Shown piece by piece: positions 17,931 to 26,301 of a stretch of DNA of 55,026 nucleotides (position 1 is the first letter of the stretch; each line of letters starts with the position of its first letter). A model generated the notes under the pieces. That model was not told the DNA's origin and did not search any database. It saw nothing but the letters and a program-made list of their open reading frames with translations. Both the position numbers and the translations under genes were made by a program. This DNA comes from Hymenobacter telluris (lineage in GTDB: Bacteria; Bacteroidota; Bacteroidia; Cytophagales; Hymenobacteraceae), in NCBI RefSeq assembly GCF_017313265.1, contig NZ_JAFLQZ010000026.1, positions 1-55,026 of the forward strand, given 5' to 3'.

Positions 17931-19772
17931 TTACTTCACTTCAACCGTTCGTAGAAGCCGCACGGGCCAGTCCCGATAGCCTTTACTGAACAGCGTTATT
18001 TCAAGTGTGTATTGGCCAGGAGTAGTGGGCGTGTGCACTGTAATAAGCTGGCTCCAAGGGTGCCAAACGTCTACCTCCAAGGGCGTTTCGGAAGGAGGAA
18101 CATCGGAAGGCCAATTAGGAGACTGGTAGAAAGACGCCCGTAGCAAGGTAGGGTGTGAGCTGTTGAGACTGGAATGCAGCGGCTGTGCTTCGTTAGGCAC
18201 GGTTACCAGCACTTGCACCTGCTGGTTGCGGTCCGACCGCAGAACAGCCGGTAAAGAATCGGCCAGAGTTAGCCGAACTGCCCGGCGGGCATCAATGTAG
18301 GTGCGTAGCGCAGTGGTATCCTCCGGCGGTGGCGGGGTGTTGAGCGTGCGGTAGGTCTTTTCGGGAAGGCGAAAGTAATTTTCCGGTAGATCATAGATGG
18401 TCCACTTTTCAAAAGGACCAATAAATAAGTCGCCTTTGGCTCTGGCTTCAACAAGCAGGTAGTTTTCTGTGCCCGCATAGATGGTTTGGGCCGAGTCGGG
18501 GGAGTAGGTGGCACTACGCAGCATGGATTCGATGGTGATGCCCCAGGTTGGCTGACCGGCTGCCTGGCGTTCTGCATTCACGTTTTCCGGGGCCAGAATA
18601 AACTTATGCTCCGGAAACTGGCGGGTATAAGCCAGCATCTGGCCAATCCATTGCTGATAAGCCGTAGTTGGGGTATGGTTCTTCCATATTACTACTAGTC
18701 TGATAATGAACGTAATGGCCAGAACACCGGTCACGAACACGGTACCCCGGAGTTTGAATATAGTGCGGCCTTCCAAGGCGGGCAGCAGCTCCATAGCAAA
18801 CGGGATGGTGATAATAAGGGTGAGTGGCAGCAGCAGGTTTTCTATATAAGTAGCGTCAGTGCCTTCAGGATAAGAAACATTGATTACGAGTACATAGCCA
18901 AACGCAAAGGCCCACACTAACAGCAAGCGGAGCCAAGCTTGTAAGGTGCGCTGGCGGATATAAAAAACAGACAACGCAAACAGTAGAATAGGAACGGCAA
19001 TGAAATTGTGGCCGCAAAGCTTCCAGAAATCCTGGAAGCTTTGCAAAGCCAGGTAGTTAGGAAAATGCGCAATCAGATTGGGCACGAAGGTCATCTTATT
19101 GGCCTCGTAGGAACCCGGTTCGATCAACATGTCGCGCATCTTGTATGAGCCGATGCCTATAATCAGCAACCCGTAGTAGATCCAGTCCTTAAACCGTCGG
19201 TTCAGCAGCCAGTCGTAGGTCCAGATAAATACAAAAGGGAGAATTATAAGCGGATGCCCGAAAATATAGACGGGTATCAACGCAGCCAGGGCCAGGGTGC
19301 TAAAGCGGCGTTGCAGAGGCGCTTGCCGGGAAATGCCCGCGTAAAAAAGCAGTAACAGCGCCAGCGCCTGCGGCAACTCCGACTCTATCCAGTAAAACGT
19401 GCGCGCTGCTAACAGCACACACAGAAACGCAACTACTAAGGCTATTTGCTGATTGCGGAACCAAAAGGCACATAGCAGAAAGATGGTCAGATAGTACAGC
19501 ACGAACACCATCGAATAAAATATCTCGACGAGGTACAATGGCGCTTCAGCTTTGATGACCAATAGAAGTGGTAGCTGAGCAATGACTGCTATAAAACGAT
19601 GATGCTGGAAAAATACAGTTTTGTCTCGCAGGAGGTAGTGTACAAAGAAAGCCGAGTCTATGTAGCATATCCGCTCCTGATAAAAACGCCAAGCGAATAT
19701 CAGCAAGACGAGTAGAGTGCCCAGTCCCAGATACAGTAGTTTACGCGTCGCGTATTGTTTGGAAAGTAGCAT
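17931..19772 (-). CDS. Large polytopic membrane protein with C-terminal extracytoplasmic domain
   Basis: 613 residues: about ten hydrophobic helices over residues 1-360, then a soluble C-terminal part of about 250 residues that ends in beta-strand sequence (TPGQYTLEITLFSKG). The first loop has RICYIDSAFFVHYLLRD, with an acidic residue where GT-C enzymes have theirs. The family is not recognised with certainty. It could be a GT-C-type transferase or an uncharacterised membrane protein of a glycan locus. The start is ATG at 19772, followed by a Lys/Arg-rich cytoplasmic end and the first helix. It sits 229 bases downstream of the GT2 gene on the same strand. Confidence 0.6.
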   Translation of the reverse strand: MLLSKQYATRKLLYLGLGTLLVLLIFAWRFYQERICYIDSAFFVHYLLRDKTVFFQHHRFIAVIAQLPLLLVIKAEAPLYLVEIFYSMVFVLYYLTIFLLCAFWFRNQQIALVVAFLCVLLAARTFYWIESELPQALALLLLFYAGISRQAPLQRRFSTLALAALIPVYIFGHPLIILPFVFIWTYDWLLNRRFKDWIYYGLLIIGIGSYKMRDMLIEPGSYEANKMTFVPNLIAHFPNYLALQSFQDFWKLCGHNFIAVPILLFALSVFYIRQRTLQAWLRLLLVWAFAFGYVLVINVSYPEGTDATYIENLLLPLTLIITIPFAMELLPALEGRTIFKLRGTVFVTGVLAITFIIRLVVIWKNHTPTTAYQQWIGQMLAYTRQFPEHKFILAPENVNAERQAAGQPTWGITIESMLRSATYSPDSAQTIYAGTENYLLVEARAKGDLFIGPFEKWTIYDLPENYFRLPEKTYRTLNTPPPPEDTTALRTYIDARRAVRLTLADSLPAVLRSDRNQQVQVLVTVPNEAQPLHSSLNSSHPTLLRASFYQSPNWPSDVPPSETPLEVDVWHPWSQLITVHTPTTPGQYTLEITLFSKGYRDWPVRLLRTVEVK

Positions 19773-20001
19773 GCGGTAAGTGTGGAAGATGCAGAACTAA
19801 GCGCCTTCAGGTGACAGTGAAAAATGAATCGTAGTAAACTATAAGTTATGCAGGTTATGCTCCTGTGAAACCTACTGGCAAGCATAGAAGCACCTGCTTG
19901 CATCTTCACACTAATTCGAGGAGTATAGTAAGGAAATAGTGTGCTCGTATGCTGAAACTACCACAGTCTAAGATTCAGCTGTGGCCGTTGAGCTCGAAGG
20001 A

Positions 20002-20724
20002 TTACCCGAATAACCCGTATTTTATAATGCAATAAATAGCCCGGAACCCATCACGCCAGCCTATTTTCTTGCCCTCAGCGTAGGTGCGGCCATAGTAGCT
20101 GATGCCAACTTCGTAGATGCGCACATTGGGGACGCGGGACACCTTGGCCGTTACTTCCGGCTCGAACCCGAAGCGTTTTTCTTCCAGCGTCAAGCCCTGA
20201 ATAATGTCGCGGCGGAACAACTTGTAGCAGGTTTCCATGTCGGTCAGATTCAGGTCGGTGAACATGTTCGAGAGGAAAGTCAGGACGGCATTGCCGATGC
20301 TGTGCCAGAAGAACAGAATCCGGTGCGGATTGCCACCCATAAAGCGGGAGCCATATACCACATCGGCAAAGCCTTTCAAAATGGGCTTCAGCAACAGATT
20401 ATATTCTTCGGGGTCGTATTCCAGGTCGGCATCCTGAATGATGACGTAGTCGCCGGTAGCCTCCCGGATGCCTGTGTGCAAAGCCGCGCCTTTGCCCTGG
20501 TTTACGGCATGTTGCAGCAGCCGTAAACCCATTTCGGGGTAGCGTGCCGCATAGGCCTGAATGGTTTCCGAGGAGTTGTCGGTCGAGCAGTCATTGACCA
20601 GAATAATCTCTTTCTGAATCCCGTTGACCAGCTTCAGCTCCCGCAGCAAATCTAGAATCTGATGGATAGTGCGGCCTTCGTTATAAACCGGAATGACGAT
20701 GGAGAGCTTGTGGAAGGCTAGCAA
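20002..20724 (-). CDS. GT2 glycosyltransferase, dolichyl/polyprenyl-phosphate mannosyltransferase-like
   Basis: 240-residue soluble GT-A enzyme of the DPM1-like family. It shows SIVIPVYNEGRTIHQIL at the N-terminus, the VNDCSTDNS motif, the metal-binding VIIQDADLEYDPEEYN segment, and VYGSRFMGGNPHR. A FEPEVTAKVSR segment near residue 200 matches the acceptor-site region of this group. Unlike the GT2 at 11066 it has no C-terminal pair of membrane helices. It likely makes a polyprenyl-phosphate sugar for the GT-C-like proteins nearby. No ATG precedes the domain. The frame begins with TTG at 20724, 28 bases after a perfect TACTTTTG box, so TTG is the likely start. Confidence 0.85.
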   Translation of the reverse strand: MLAFHKLSIVIPVYNEGRTIHQILDLLRELKLVNGIQKEIILVNDCSTDNSSETIQAYAARYPEMGLRLLQHAVNQGKGAALHTGIREATGDYVIIQDADLEYDPEEYNLLLKPILKGFADVVYGSRFMGGNPHRILFFWHSIGNAVLTFLSNMFTDLNLTDMETCYKLFRRDIIQGLTLEEKRFGFEPEVTAKVSRVPNVRIYEVGISYYGRTYAEGKKIGWRDGFRAIYCIIKYGLFG

Positions 20725-20752
20725 AGCAGGAAGAGAATAAGCGGAAACTAAG

Positions 20753-20760
20753 CAAAAGTA
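20753..20760 (-). promoter_or_regulatory. -7 box TACTTTTG upstream of GT2 gene
   Basis: Exact TAnnTTTG match on the minus strand, 28 bases before the TTG start at 20724. It supports translation starting close to the conserved domain. Confidence 0.5.
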
Positions 20761-20878
20761 GAGCGAAAGGGGGATTTGTTGGAGGTTAATTGCTGAATTG
20801 TTTGCTTACCGACGGGAGTCTTGTGCGGCGCGTAGTTGCAATCCAACAGTTTAACACTCAGTCATCAACCACTGTGCC

Positions 20879-21670
20879 TTACAGGTTGCCAGTGCGGCCG
20901 CCGTCTACGGGTACGTTGATGCCGTTGATGTAGCCGGCGGCTTCCGAAGCCAGAAACGCCACGGCGGCCGCCACTTCAGTGGCCTGCCCGAACCGATGCG
21001 CTGGAATAGTCTTGAGCATAGCAGCTTCTATTTCTTCCACTGTTTGCCCGGTTTGCGCTACTTTCTTTTCAATCAGGGAAGTGTGCCGTTGCGTGACGGT
21101 AGCGCCGGGCAGCACATTGTTCACGGTAATACCATGAGGGCCAAGCTCCGTGGCCAGGGTTTTGGCCCAGTTGGCCACCGCGCCGCGAATGGTATTGCTG
21201 ACGCCCAAGCCTGGCAGCGGCTGCTTAACCGAAGTACTAATAATGTTGATGATGCGCCCGTGCTGCCGGGCCTGCATGGCTGGCACCACTGCCTGCACCA
21301 ACAAGTGGTTGCACACCAAGTGCTGCTCAAACGCCGCCCGAAATGCATCAACAGAAGCCTCTAGAATCGGGCCACCTGCTGGGCCGCCCGTGTTGTTCAC
21401 TAAGATATGGAAGCCTTCTGGCTGCGTTGTTAAGTACTCGTGCAGCCGCTGGCTAAGTGTTTCAGGGGCCGTGAAATCCGCTACAAGGTAAGTGTGGTGC
21501 TGGCCAGCGGGGGTAGGTAGGGCGGCGGCTACTTCACGCAGTTTCACTTCGTCGCGGGCCAATAAGGTGATGGTAGCGCCGCGCTGGGCCAGTTCCTCCG
21601 CTACGGCTCGGCCAATGCCTTGGGTACTGCCGCCTACCAGCGCGCGTTGGGAAGTAAAGTTGTTGTCCAC
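20879..21670 (-). CDS. SDR-family protein lacking canonical Tyr and Lys
   Basis: 263-residue short-chain dehydrogenase/reductase-fold protein. The dinucleotide-binding motif is present (GGSTQGIGRAVA, residues 13-24), as are NNTGGPAGG (92-100), the catalytic-type Ser near 145 in IISTS, and the C-terminal GYINGINVPVDGG. By alignment to FabG-type enzymes the YxxxK pair becomes Ser158 and Arg162 (GVSNTIRGAV). A group of SDR proteins with this SNxxR variant exists. I recall it as beta-ketoacyl-reductase-like but of unclear activity. The frame begins with GTG at 21670. It lies next to the + strand 3-HAO/ACMSD/kynU genes, and an SDR gene in kynurenine loci of Bacteroidota is, I believe, recurrent. 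Its reaction is unknown. Confidence 0.8.
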   Translation of the reverse strand: MDNNFTSQRALVGGSTQGIGRAVAEELAQRGATITLLARDEVKLREVAAALPTPAGQHHTYLVADFTAPETLSQRLHEYLTTQPEGFHILVNNTGGPAGGPILEASVDAFRAAFEQHLVCNHLLVQAVVPAMQARQHGRIINIISTSVKQPLPGLGVSNTIRGAVANWAKTLATELGPHGITVNNVLPGATVTQRHTSLIEKKVAQTGQTVEEIEAAMLKTIPAHRFGQATEVAAAVAFLASEAAGYINGINVPVDGGRTGNL

Positions 21671-21778
21671 GAGAAGAAGCTGGGAAAAGTGAGCTTAAAA
21701 CTACATAAAATACCAACTGGCCTACTGATAAGCTAAGGCAAAACCAGCTTTTCCGTAAGTTCGCTGGCCGTTGTAAGA

Positions 21779-23086
21779 ATGTCGGACGCGGCCCGCTTTT
21801 ATCTAGATTATATGTCGCTTGCTAGTTGGTTGCTGCTAACGGCCGTCGTAGTTGAGTTCCTGCTATTTACTTTTCTGCGTAATCTGTTTGGGCCATTTAT
21901 CAGCCCGGTAGTGTTGTGGTTGGCGGGGGTAGGAGTAGGAGTAAGCGGCCTGTGGGCATTCCGGAGCCAGCCGTTGCCCGCTCTGAATTCGTTTAAGCAG
22001 CGGCAGGTGGGATTGCTGCTACCGCTAGCAGCGCTGGTCTTGTTCGGCACCCGGATAGCCAAAATGTTGCAGCGGATGCCCATTGATCCGGCGCAGTCAG
22101 ACGTCATTCCTTTGATTCAGGTGGTTGTGCGGCGCTGGCTGGCCAGTGAACCGGTGTACGTCCCTATTCACGACTTTGGCTACCTGCTGTATCCCACCTA
22201 CCTGCCGCTTACCTGGCTGCCTTTTGTGCCCGCCGAGCTTCTGGCGTTTGATTACCGCTGGATAGCTTTCGGTGGTTTTGGGATAGGAATACTAGTAGGA
22301 GCCAGCTTATTGCTACGCCGCCGCTTGCCGCTGCCAGCTGCGTTGGGGCTGCTGGCTGTGCCGTTGCTACTGCTACAGGGCTTGCTGCAAACCAATCCTA
22401 GCACCCTGACTAATACCGTAGAACTGCTCATTGTAGGCTTCTACCTGCTACTAGCGTACAGCGTATGGCGCGGGCCGTGGTGGGCACAGGCTTTGGCGCT
22501 TACCTGCTGCTTGTTGTCGCGCTTTTCATTGGTGTTTTGGGTGCCGTTGTGGCTGGCGTTGCTATGGCAGCAAGCGGGCCGCGGGGTAGCATTGCGCGTG
22601 GCGGGCCTAACAGCAGCGTTAATACTCGCTATTTACGTTGTGCCTTTCCTAAGCCACGATTGGGGCGCGTTTGCGCGGGCGCAGCTAGCGTATACAAATG
22701 CTGCCATCGGCGAGTGGGAGCAGTTAACCTTCGGCCAGCCCGAGCATTTGTACCGGGGGGTGGGGCTGGCTATTTTCTTTCACCGGTTTACGCCCGGCCC
22801 CTTGGCGCAACAGGTTCAACTGGTTCGGTTGGTGCACGCCTGTGCGTGCGTAGCTGTAGTGGTAGCCGCCGCCACTTACTGGTTCCGGCAGCGGCCTCGC
22901 CTCGACTACCGCGTGTTTGCGCTGCTTGCCTTGAAAGTGTATCTGGCTACATTTTACGCCTTTGTGCAGGTGCCCTACATCTATCTGACGCTGGTGGGCG
23001 TAGCCCTTGCGTGGCCCATACTACTGCTGCTACCAACTCAGTCGGCTGGGGGCGCTGGCGGGGCAGCATTGTCGGCCGAATCTTGA
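21779..23086 (+). CDS. Polytopic membrane protein, GT87/DUF2029-like
   Basis: 435 residues of mainly hydrophobic helices (about ten). A loop near residues 100-135 reads PIDPAQSDVIPLIQVVVRRW, then VYVPIHDFGYLLYPTYLPLTWLPF. The acidic residue in the first loop and the downstream YP-YLPLT-LPF pattern recall GT87/DUF2029 polyprenyl-sugar transferases. Assignment is tentative. The ATG at 21779 precedes the first helix, and a 7-of-8 match to the -7 box (TAAGTTCG, 21756-21763) lies 15 bases upstream. The gene ends 81 bases before 3-HAO on the same strand, so read-through into the catabolic genes is possible. Confidence 0.6.
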   Translation: MSDAARFYLDYMSLASWLLLTAVVVEFLLFTFLRNLFGPFISPVVLWLAGVGVGVSGLWAFRSQPLPALNSFKQRQVGLLLPLAALVLFGTRIAKMLQRMPIDPAQSDVIPLIQVVVRRWLASEPVYVPIHDFGYLLYPTYLPLTWLPFVPAELLAFDYRWIAFGGFGIGILVGASLLLRRRLPLPAALGLLAVPLLLLQGLLQTNPSTLTNTVELLIVGFYLLLAYSVWRGPWWAQALALTCCLLSRFSLVFWVPLWLALLWQQAGRGVALRVAGLTAALILAIYVVPFLSHDWGAFARAQLAYTNAAIGEWEQLTFGQPEHLYRGVGLAIFFHRFTPGPLAQQVQLVRLVHACACVAVVVAAATYWFRQRPRLDYRVFALLALKVYLATFYAFVQVPYIYLTLVGVALAWPILLLLPTQSAGGAGGAALSAES

Positions 23087-23126
23087 GTGAACGGACACAG
23101 CTCTGCATTAAGTTCGGCGTACCACT

Positions 23127-23134
23127 TACCTTTC
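23127..23134 (+). promoter_or_regulatory. Possible -7 box TACCTTTC of the 3-HAO gene
   Basis: Seven-of-eight match to TAnnTTTG, 33 bases before the ATG at 23168, inside the 81-base gap. Weak because the last base differs and no -33 box was found. Confidence 0.3.
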
Positions 23135-23167
23135 TACTGCTTATTTCACCTTCTTTTCTCTGACACC

Positions 23168-23707
23168 ATGCCTGTAGCTCGCCCATTCAACCTGCAAAAG
23201 TGGATAGATGAACACCGCCATTTGCTGAAGCCCCCCGTTGGCAATCAGCAAGTGTTCAAAGACAACAAAGACTTTATTGTGATGGTAGTAGGAGGCCCCA
23301 ACGCCCGCAAAGACTACCACGTGGATGAAGGTGAGGAGCTATTCCTGCAAATGGAAGGCGACATTGTGGTGAAGATCATCGAGGACGGTAAACCGGTGGA
23401 TATTGAAATCAAAGCCGGGGAAATGTTCCTGCTGCCGCCCGGGGTGCCCCACTCGCCGCGGCGGCCGGCCGGTTCGGTGGGGGTGGTGCTGGAGCGCTAC
23501 CGCACGGCGGGCGAGTTGGATGGCTTTCAGTGGTACTGCGAAAACTGCGGCAACAAGCTCTACGAGGAGTACGCCGAAATTACTGACATCGTGAGTCAGC
23601 TCCCGCCCATTATGAACCGGTTTTGGCTGGATGAGCACAAGCGTACCTGCCAGGTGTGCGGCACCGTAATGGCCCCGCCAGCGCCGGTGGCAGCTCCCGC
23701 CGAGTAG
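23168..23707 (+). CDS. nbaC: 3-hydroxyanthranilate 3,4-dioxygenase
   Basis: Opens the aromatic ring of 3-hydroxyanthranilate to give 2-amino-3-carboxymuconate semialdehyde. This 179-residue cupin has the iron ligands at the positions known for the bacterial enzyme: His51 and Glu57 (DYHVDEGEELFLQ) and His95 (LPPGVPHSPRR). A second, rubredoxin-like metal site of the bacterial form is present: CxxC at 124/127 and CxxC at 161/164. I chose the ATG at 23168 (MPVARPFNLQKW). The longer frame starting at 23087 adds a hydrophobic, non-conserved leader. It is the first of three catabolic genes (3-HAO, ACMSD, kynU) spaced by 76 and 26 bases. Assignment is firm. Confidence 0.96.
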   Translation: MPVARPFNLQKWIDEHRHLLKPPVGNQQVFKDNKDFIVMVVGGPNARKDYHVDEGEELFLQMEGDIVVKIIEDGKPVDIEIKAGEMFLLPPGVPHSPRRPAGSVGVVLERYRTAGELDGFQWYCENCGNKLYEEYAEITDIVSQLPPIMNRFWLDEHKRTCQVCGTVMAPPAPVAAPAE

Positions 23708-23783
23708 CGTTGCAGCTTCACCCAAGCTAGGCTACGGCACCACTCATCTGCTAATTCGTTGCTCACCGCCCCACCCCGGCCCC

Positions 23784-24809
23784 GTGCTTCACATCGATAT
23801 TCACACCCATATTTTACCGGAACGCTGGCCCGATTTGCGCGAGCGGTACGGCTACGGCGGCTTCATTCGGCTGGAGCACCACAAGCCCTGCTGTGCCCGC
23901 ATGATGCAGGACGACAAGTTCTTCCGCGAAATTCAGGACAACTGCTGGGACCCCGCCGTGCGCATGCGAGAGTACGACCAGTTTGGGGTGCAGGTGCAGG
24001 TGCTCAGTACGGTGCCGGTGATGTTCAGCTACTGGGCCAAGCCGCTCGATGCGCTGGACCTCAGCCAGCTGCTCAACGACCATATTGCCGACGTGGTGCA
24101 CCGTTACCCCACCCGTTTTGTGGGCCTCGGCACCGTGCCTATGCAGGCCCCCGACCTGGCCGTGCGCGAGCTGGAGCGGTGCATGAAGATGGGTATGGCC
24201 GGCATCCAGATTGGCTCGCACGTGAATGACTGGAACCTGGATGCGCCGGAGCTGTTCGAGGTGTTTGCGGCGGCGGAAGAGCTGGGCGCGTGCGTGTTCG
24301 TGCATCCCTGGGACATGATGGCGCAGCAGAAAATGCCGAAATACTGGCTGCCCTGGCTGGTGGGCATGCCCGCCGAAAGCACCCTGGCGTTGTGCTCGTT
24401 GGTGTTTGGGGGAGTGCTGGAGCGGCTGCCCAAGCTGCGGGTGGCGGTGGCCCACGGCGGCGGCACGTTTGCCAGCACCATCGGCCGCATCGAACACGGC
24501 TTCAAGGTGCGCCCCGACTTGTGCGCCATCGACAACAACGTGAATCCGCGGGAGTATCTGGGCCGCTTCTGGGTGGACTCCTTGGTGCATGACCCGCTCA
24601 TGCTCGACTACCTCACCAAAACCCTGGGCCCCGACAAGATTGTGCTGGGTACCGACTACCCGTTTCCGCTGGGCGAGCTGACACCGGGGGAGCTGATTCA
24701 GGCCATGCCCTTCCCTGACGAAATGAAAGCCCGCATGCTGGGCCAGAACGCCCTGGACTGGCTGGGGCTACCCGAGGCACAAGTAGCCGGAATTCTGGCG
24801 GGGCGGTAG
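23784..24809 (+). CDS. nbaD: 2-amino-3-carboxymuconate-6-semialdehyde decarboxylase (ACMSD)
   Basis: Zinc amidohydrolase-fold decarboxylase of 341 residues that turns ACMS, the 3-HAO product, into 2-aminomuconate 6-semialdehyde, and so diverts it from spontaneous quinolinate formation. Metal ligands are visible: His7 and His9 (HIDIHTHILPERW), His174 (VFVHPWDMM) and Asp291 (LGTDYPFPLGE). These fit the Pseudomonas enzyme with an offset of two to three residues. The RVAVAHGGGTFAS segment supplies the active-site His region. The start codon is GTG at 23784. No ATG is available near the conserved HxH, so GTG is well supported. Its product should be oxidised by the ALDH encoded at 7639-9081. Confidence 0.96.
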   Translation: MLHIDIHTHILPERWPDLRERYGYGGFIRLEHHKPCCARMMQDDKFFREIQDNCWDPAVRMREYDQFGVQVQVLSTVPVMFSYWAKPLDALDLSQLLNDHIADVVHRYPTRFVGLGTVPMQAPDLAVRELERCMKMGMAGIQIGSHVNDWNLDAPELFEVFAAAEELGACVFVHPWDMMAQQKMPKYWLPWLVGMPAESTLALCSLVFGGVLERLPKLRVAVAHGGGTFASTIGRIEHGFKVRPDLCAIDNNVNPREYLGRFWVDSLVHDPLMLDYLTKTLGPDKIVLGTDYPFPLGELTPGELIQAMPFPDEMKARMLGQNALDWLGLPEAQVAGILAGR

Positions 24810-24822
24810 TCGGGCAGCCGCC

Positions 24823-24830
24823 TATCTTTG
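24823..24830 (+). promoter_or_regulatory. -7 box TATCTTTG just before kynU
   Basis: Exact TAnnTTTG match within the 26-base ACMSD-kynU gap, only five bases before the ATG at 24836. If active it would give kynU its own, almost leaderless transcript in addition to read-through. Confidence 0.5.
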
Positions 24831-24835
24831 CCCCA

Positions 24836-26119
24836 ATGACTTCCTTCGAACCGACTCCCGACTTCGCCGCTCAGCTTGATGCGCAGGACCCGCTGCGCGA
24901 ATTCCGCCACCAGTTCCACATTCCGCCCGGCCCCGATGGGCAAGACAGCGTGTATATGTGCGGCAACTCTTTGGGGGTGCAGCCCCGTACGGCTCGTGCC
25001 GCCGTGGAACGCCAGTTCACCAACTGGGAGCAGCTGGCGGTGGAAGGTCACTTTCTGGGCGATACGCCGTGGATGAATTTTCATGAGCGCCTCACCGATG
25101 CCACTGCCCGTATAGTAGGTGCCAGGCCCGTGGAAGTGGTGGTGATGAACAACCTGACCACCAACCTGCACCTGCTGTTGGTGTCGTTTTACCGGCCCAC
25201 CATTGCGCGCTACAAAGTGCTGATGGAAGGCGGCGCTTTTCCTTCCGACCAATACGCCCTGGAAACCCAGGTGCGCATGCACGGCCTCAGCCCCGATGAT
25301 GCCATTGTGGAGCTGGTGCCCCGGCCCGGTGAGCATACGTTGCGCACCGAGGATATTCTGGCGAAAATAGAGGAGCTGGGCGGTACGTTGGCTACCGTCA
25401 TCATGGGCGGTATCAACTACTACACCGGCCAAGTATACGACATGGCAGCCATTACCGCCGCCGGCCACGCCGTGGGCGCAAAAGTGGGTTTCGACCTGGC
25501 CCATGCCGCCGGTAATATCCCGCTTCAGTTGCACGACTGGGACGTGGATTTCGCCTGCTGGTGCACTTATAAATACCTGAATTCCGGGCCTGGCGGCGTG
25601 GCTGGGGCGTTTGTGCACGAGCGGTTTGCCGACCAGCCCGAGCTGCTGCGCCTAGCCGGCTGGTGGGGTCACGACGAAAAAGTGCGCTTCAAGATGCAGA
25701 AGGGTTTCCGGCCAATGCGCGGCGCTGCTGGCTGGCAGCTTTCCAACAGCGCCATCCTGACCATGGCGGTGCACGAAGCCGCTCTGGCCGTACACGAAGC
25801 CGCCGGGGGCATGGCCGCGCTACGCCGCAAAAGCGAGCAGCTAACCGCTTACCTGGAGTTCCTGATTACGCGCCTGAACCTGCCCAAAACGCAGCTCGAA
25901 ATTATTACCCCTACCGACCCCGCCCAGCGCGGCTGCCAGCTCTCGTTGCTGGTACACCACAACGGCCGCGACTTGTTCGAGCACCTGGCCGCCGCGGGCA
26001 TCATCGGCGACTGGCGCGAACCCAACGTAATCCGGCTGGCCCCGGTGCCGCTCTACAACTCGTTCCGGGATGTGCAGCGCGTGGGCGTAGTACTGGCCGA
26101 GTGGGCCGAGAGTAATTGA
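24836..26119 (+). CDS. kynU: Kynureninase
   Basis: PLP enzyme that splits kynurenine or 3-hydroxykynurenine into anthranilate or 3-hydroxyanthranilate plus alanine. With KMO encoded in the window, 3-hydroxykynurenine is the likely substrate. The 427-residue protein shows the N-terminal YMCGNSLGVQPRTA block (about residues 39-52), the MNNLTTNLHLLL segment, FDLAHAAGNIPLQLHDW with the cofactor-contacting Asp and the conserved His, and the PLP-binding Lys246 in CTYKYLNSGPGG. A WWGHDEK segment and GWQLSNSAILTMA follow. The ATG at 24836 matches the family start. Assignment is firm. Downstream is a long hairpin (26134-26185). Confidence 0.97.
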   Translation: MTSFEPTPDFAAQLDAQDPLREFRHQFHIPPGPDGQDSVYMCGNSLGVQPRTARAAVERQFTNWEQLAVEGHFLGDTPWMNFHERLTDATARIVGARPVEVVVMNNLTTNLHLLLVSFYRPTIARYKVLMEGGAFPSDQYALETQVRMHGLSPDDAIVELVPRPGEHTLRTEDILAKIEELGGTLATVIMGGINYYTGQVYDMAAITAAGHAVGAKVGFDLAHAAGNIPLQLHDWDVDFACWCTYKYLNSGPGGVAGAFVHERFADQPELLRLAGWWGHDEKVRFKMQKGFRPMRGAAGWQLSNSAILTMAVHEAALAVHEAAGGMAALRRKSEQLTAYLEFLITRLNLPKTQLEIITPTDPAQRGCQLSLLVHHNGRDLFEHLAAAGIIGDWREPNVIRLAPVPLYNSFRDVQRVGVVLAEWAESN

Positions 26120-26133
26120 GAATAGTGGAATAG

Positions 26134-26185
26134 CTGAGTAAGTTGTTTAGATAATGCGGTTGAGTATCTAAAACAGCTTACTCAG
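26134..26185 (+). terminator. Long hairpin after kynU
   Basis: Twenty-base left arm (26134-26153) pairs with 26165-26185 with one mismatch and one bulge around the loop atgcggttgag. It is AT-rich and lacks an adjacent T-run. A shorter hairpin with actacc/ggtagt arms (26261-26279) followed by TCTTTTT lies farther downstream and could be the real terminator. Confidence 0.5.
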
Positions 26186-26301
26186 TTGCTCCGCTACTCA
26201 GTTACTCTCTTGTGTAACATTTCGGGCATCATTCACCACGTATCGGTGTTTTACGTTTCAACTACCAAGATTCGGTAGTCTTTTTATTGATCTACAGAAC
26301 C

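Noticed and set aside
22465..23163. 232-codon plus-strand frame with a hydrophobic start
   Set aside because: Overlaps the GT87-like gene in another frame. The frame at 21779-23086 has consistent membrane-protein character and a better start, and the second half of this one is irregular.
23814..24590. 258-codon minus-strand frame rich in His
   Set aside because: Antisense to the ACMSD gene. It shows no recognisable domain or start.
24698..25618. 306-codon minus-strand frame
   Set aside because: Antisense to kynU, whose family motifs are intact. His/Val/Gly-rich composition is typical of antisense frames in GC-rich DNA.
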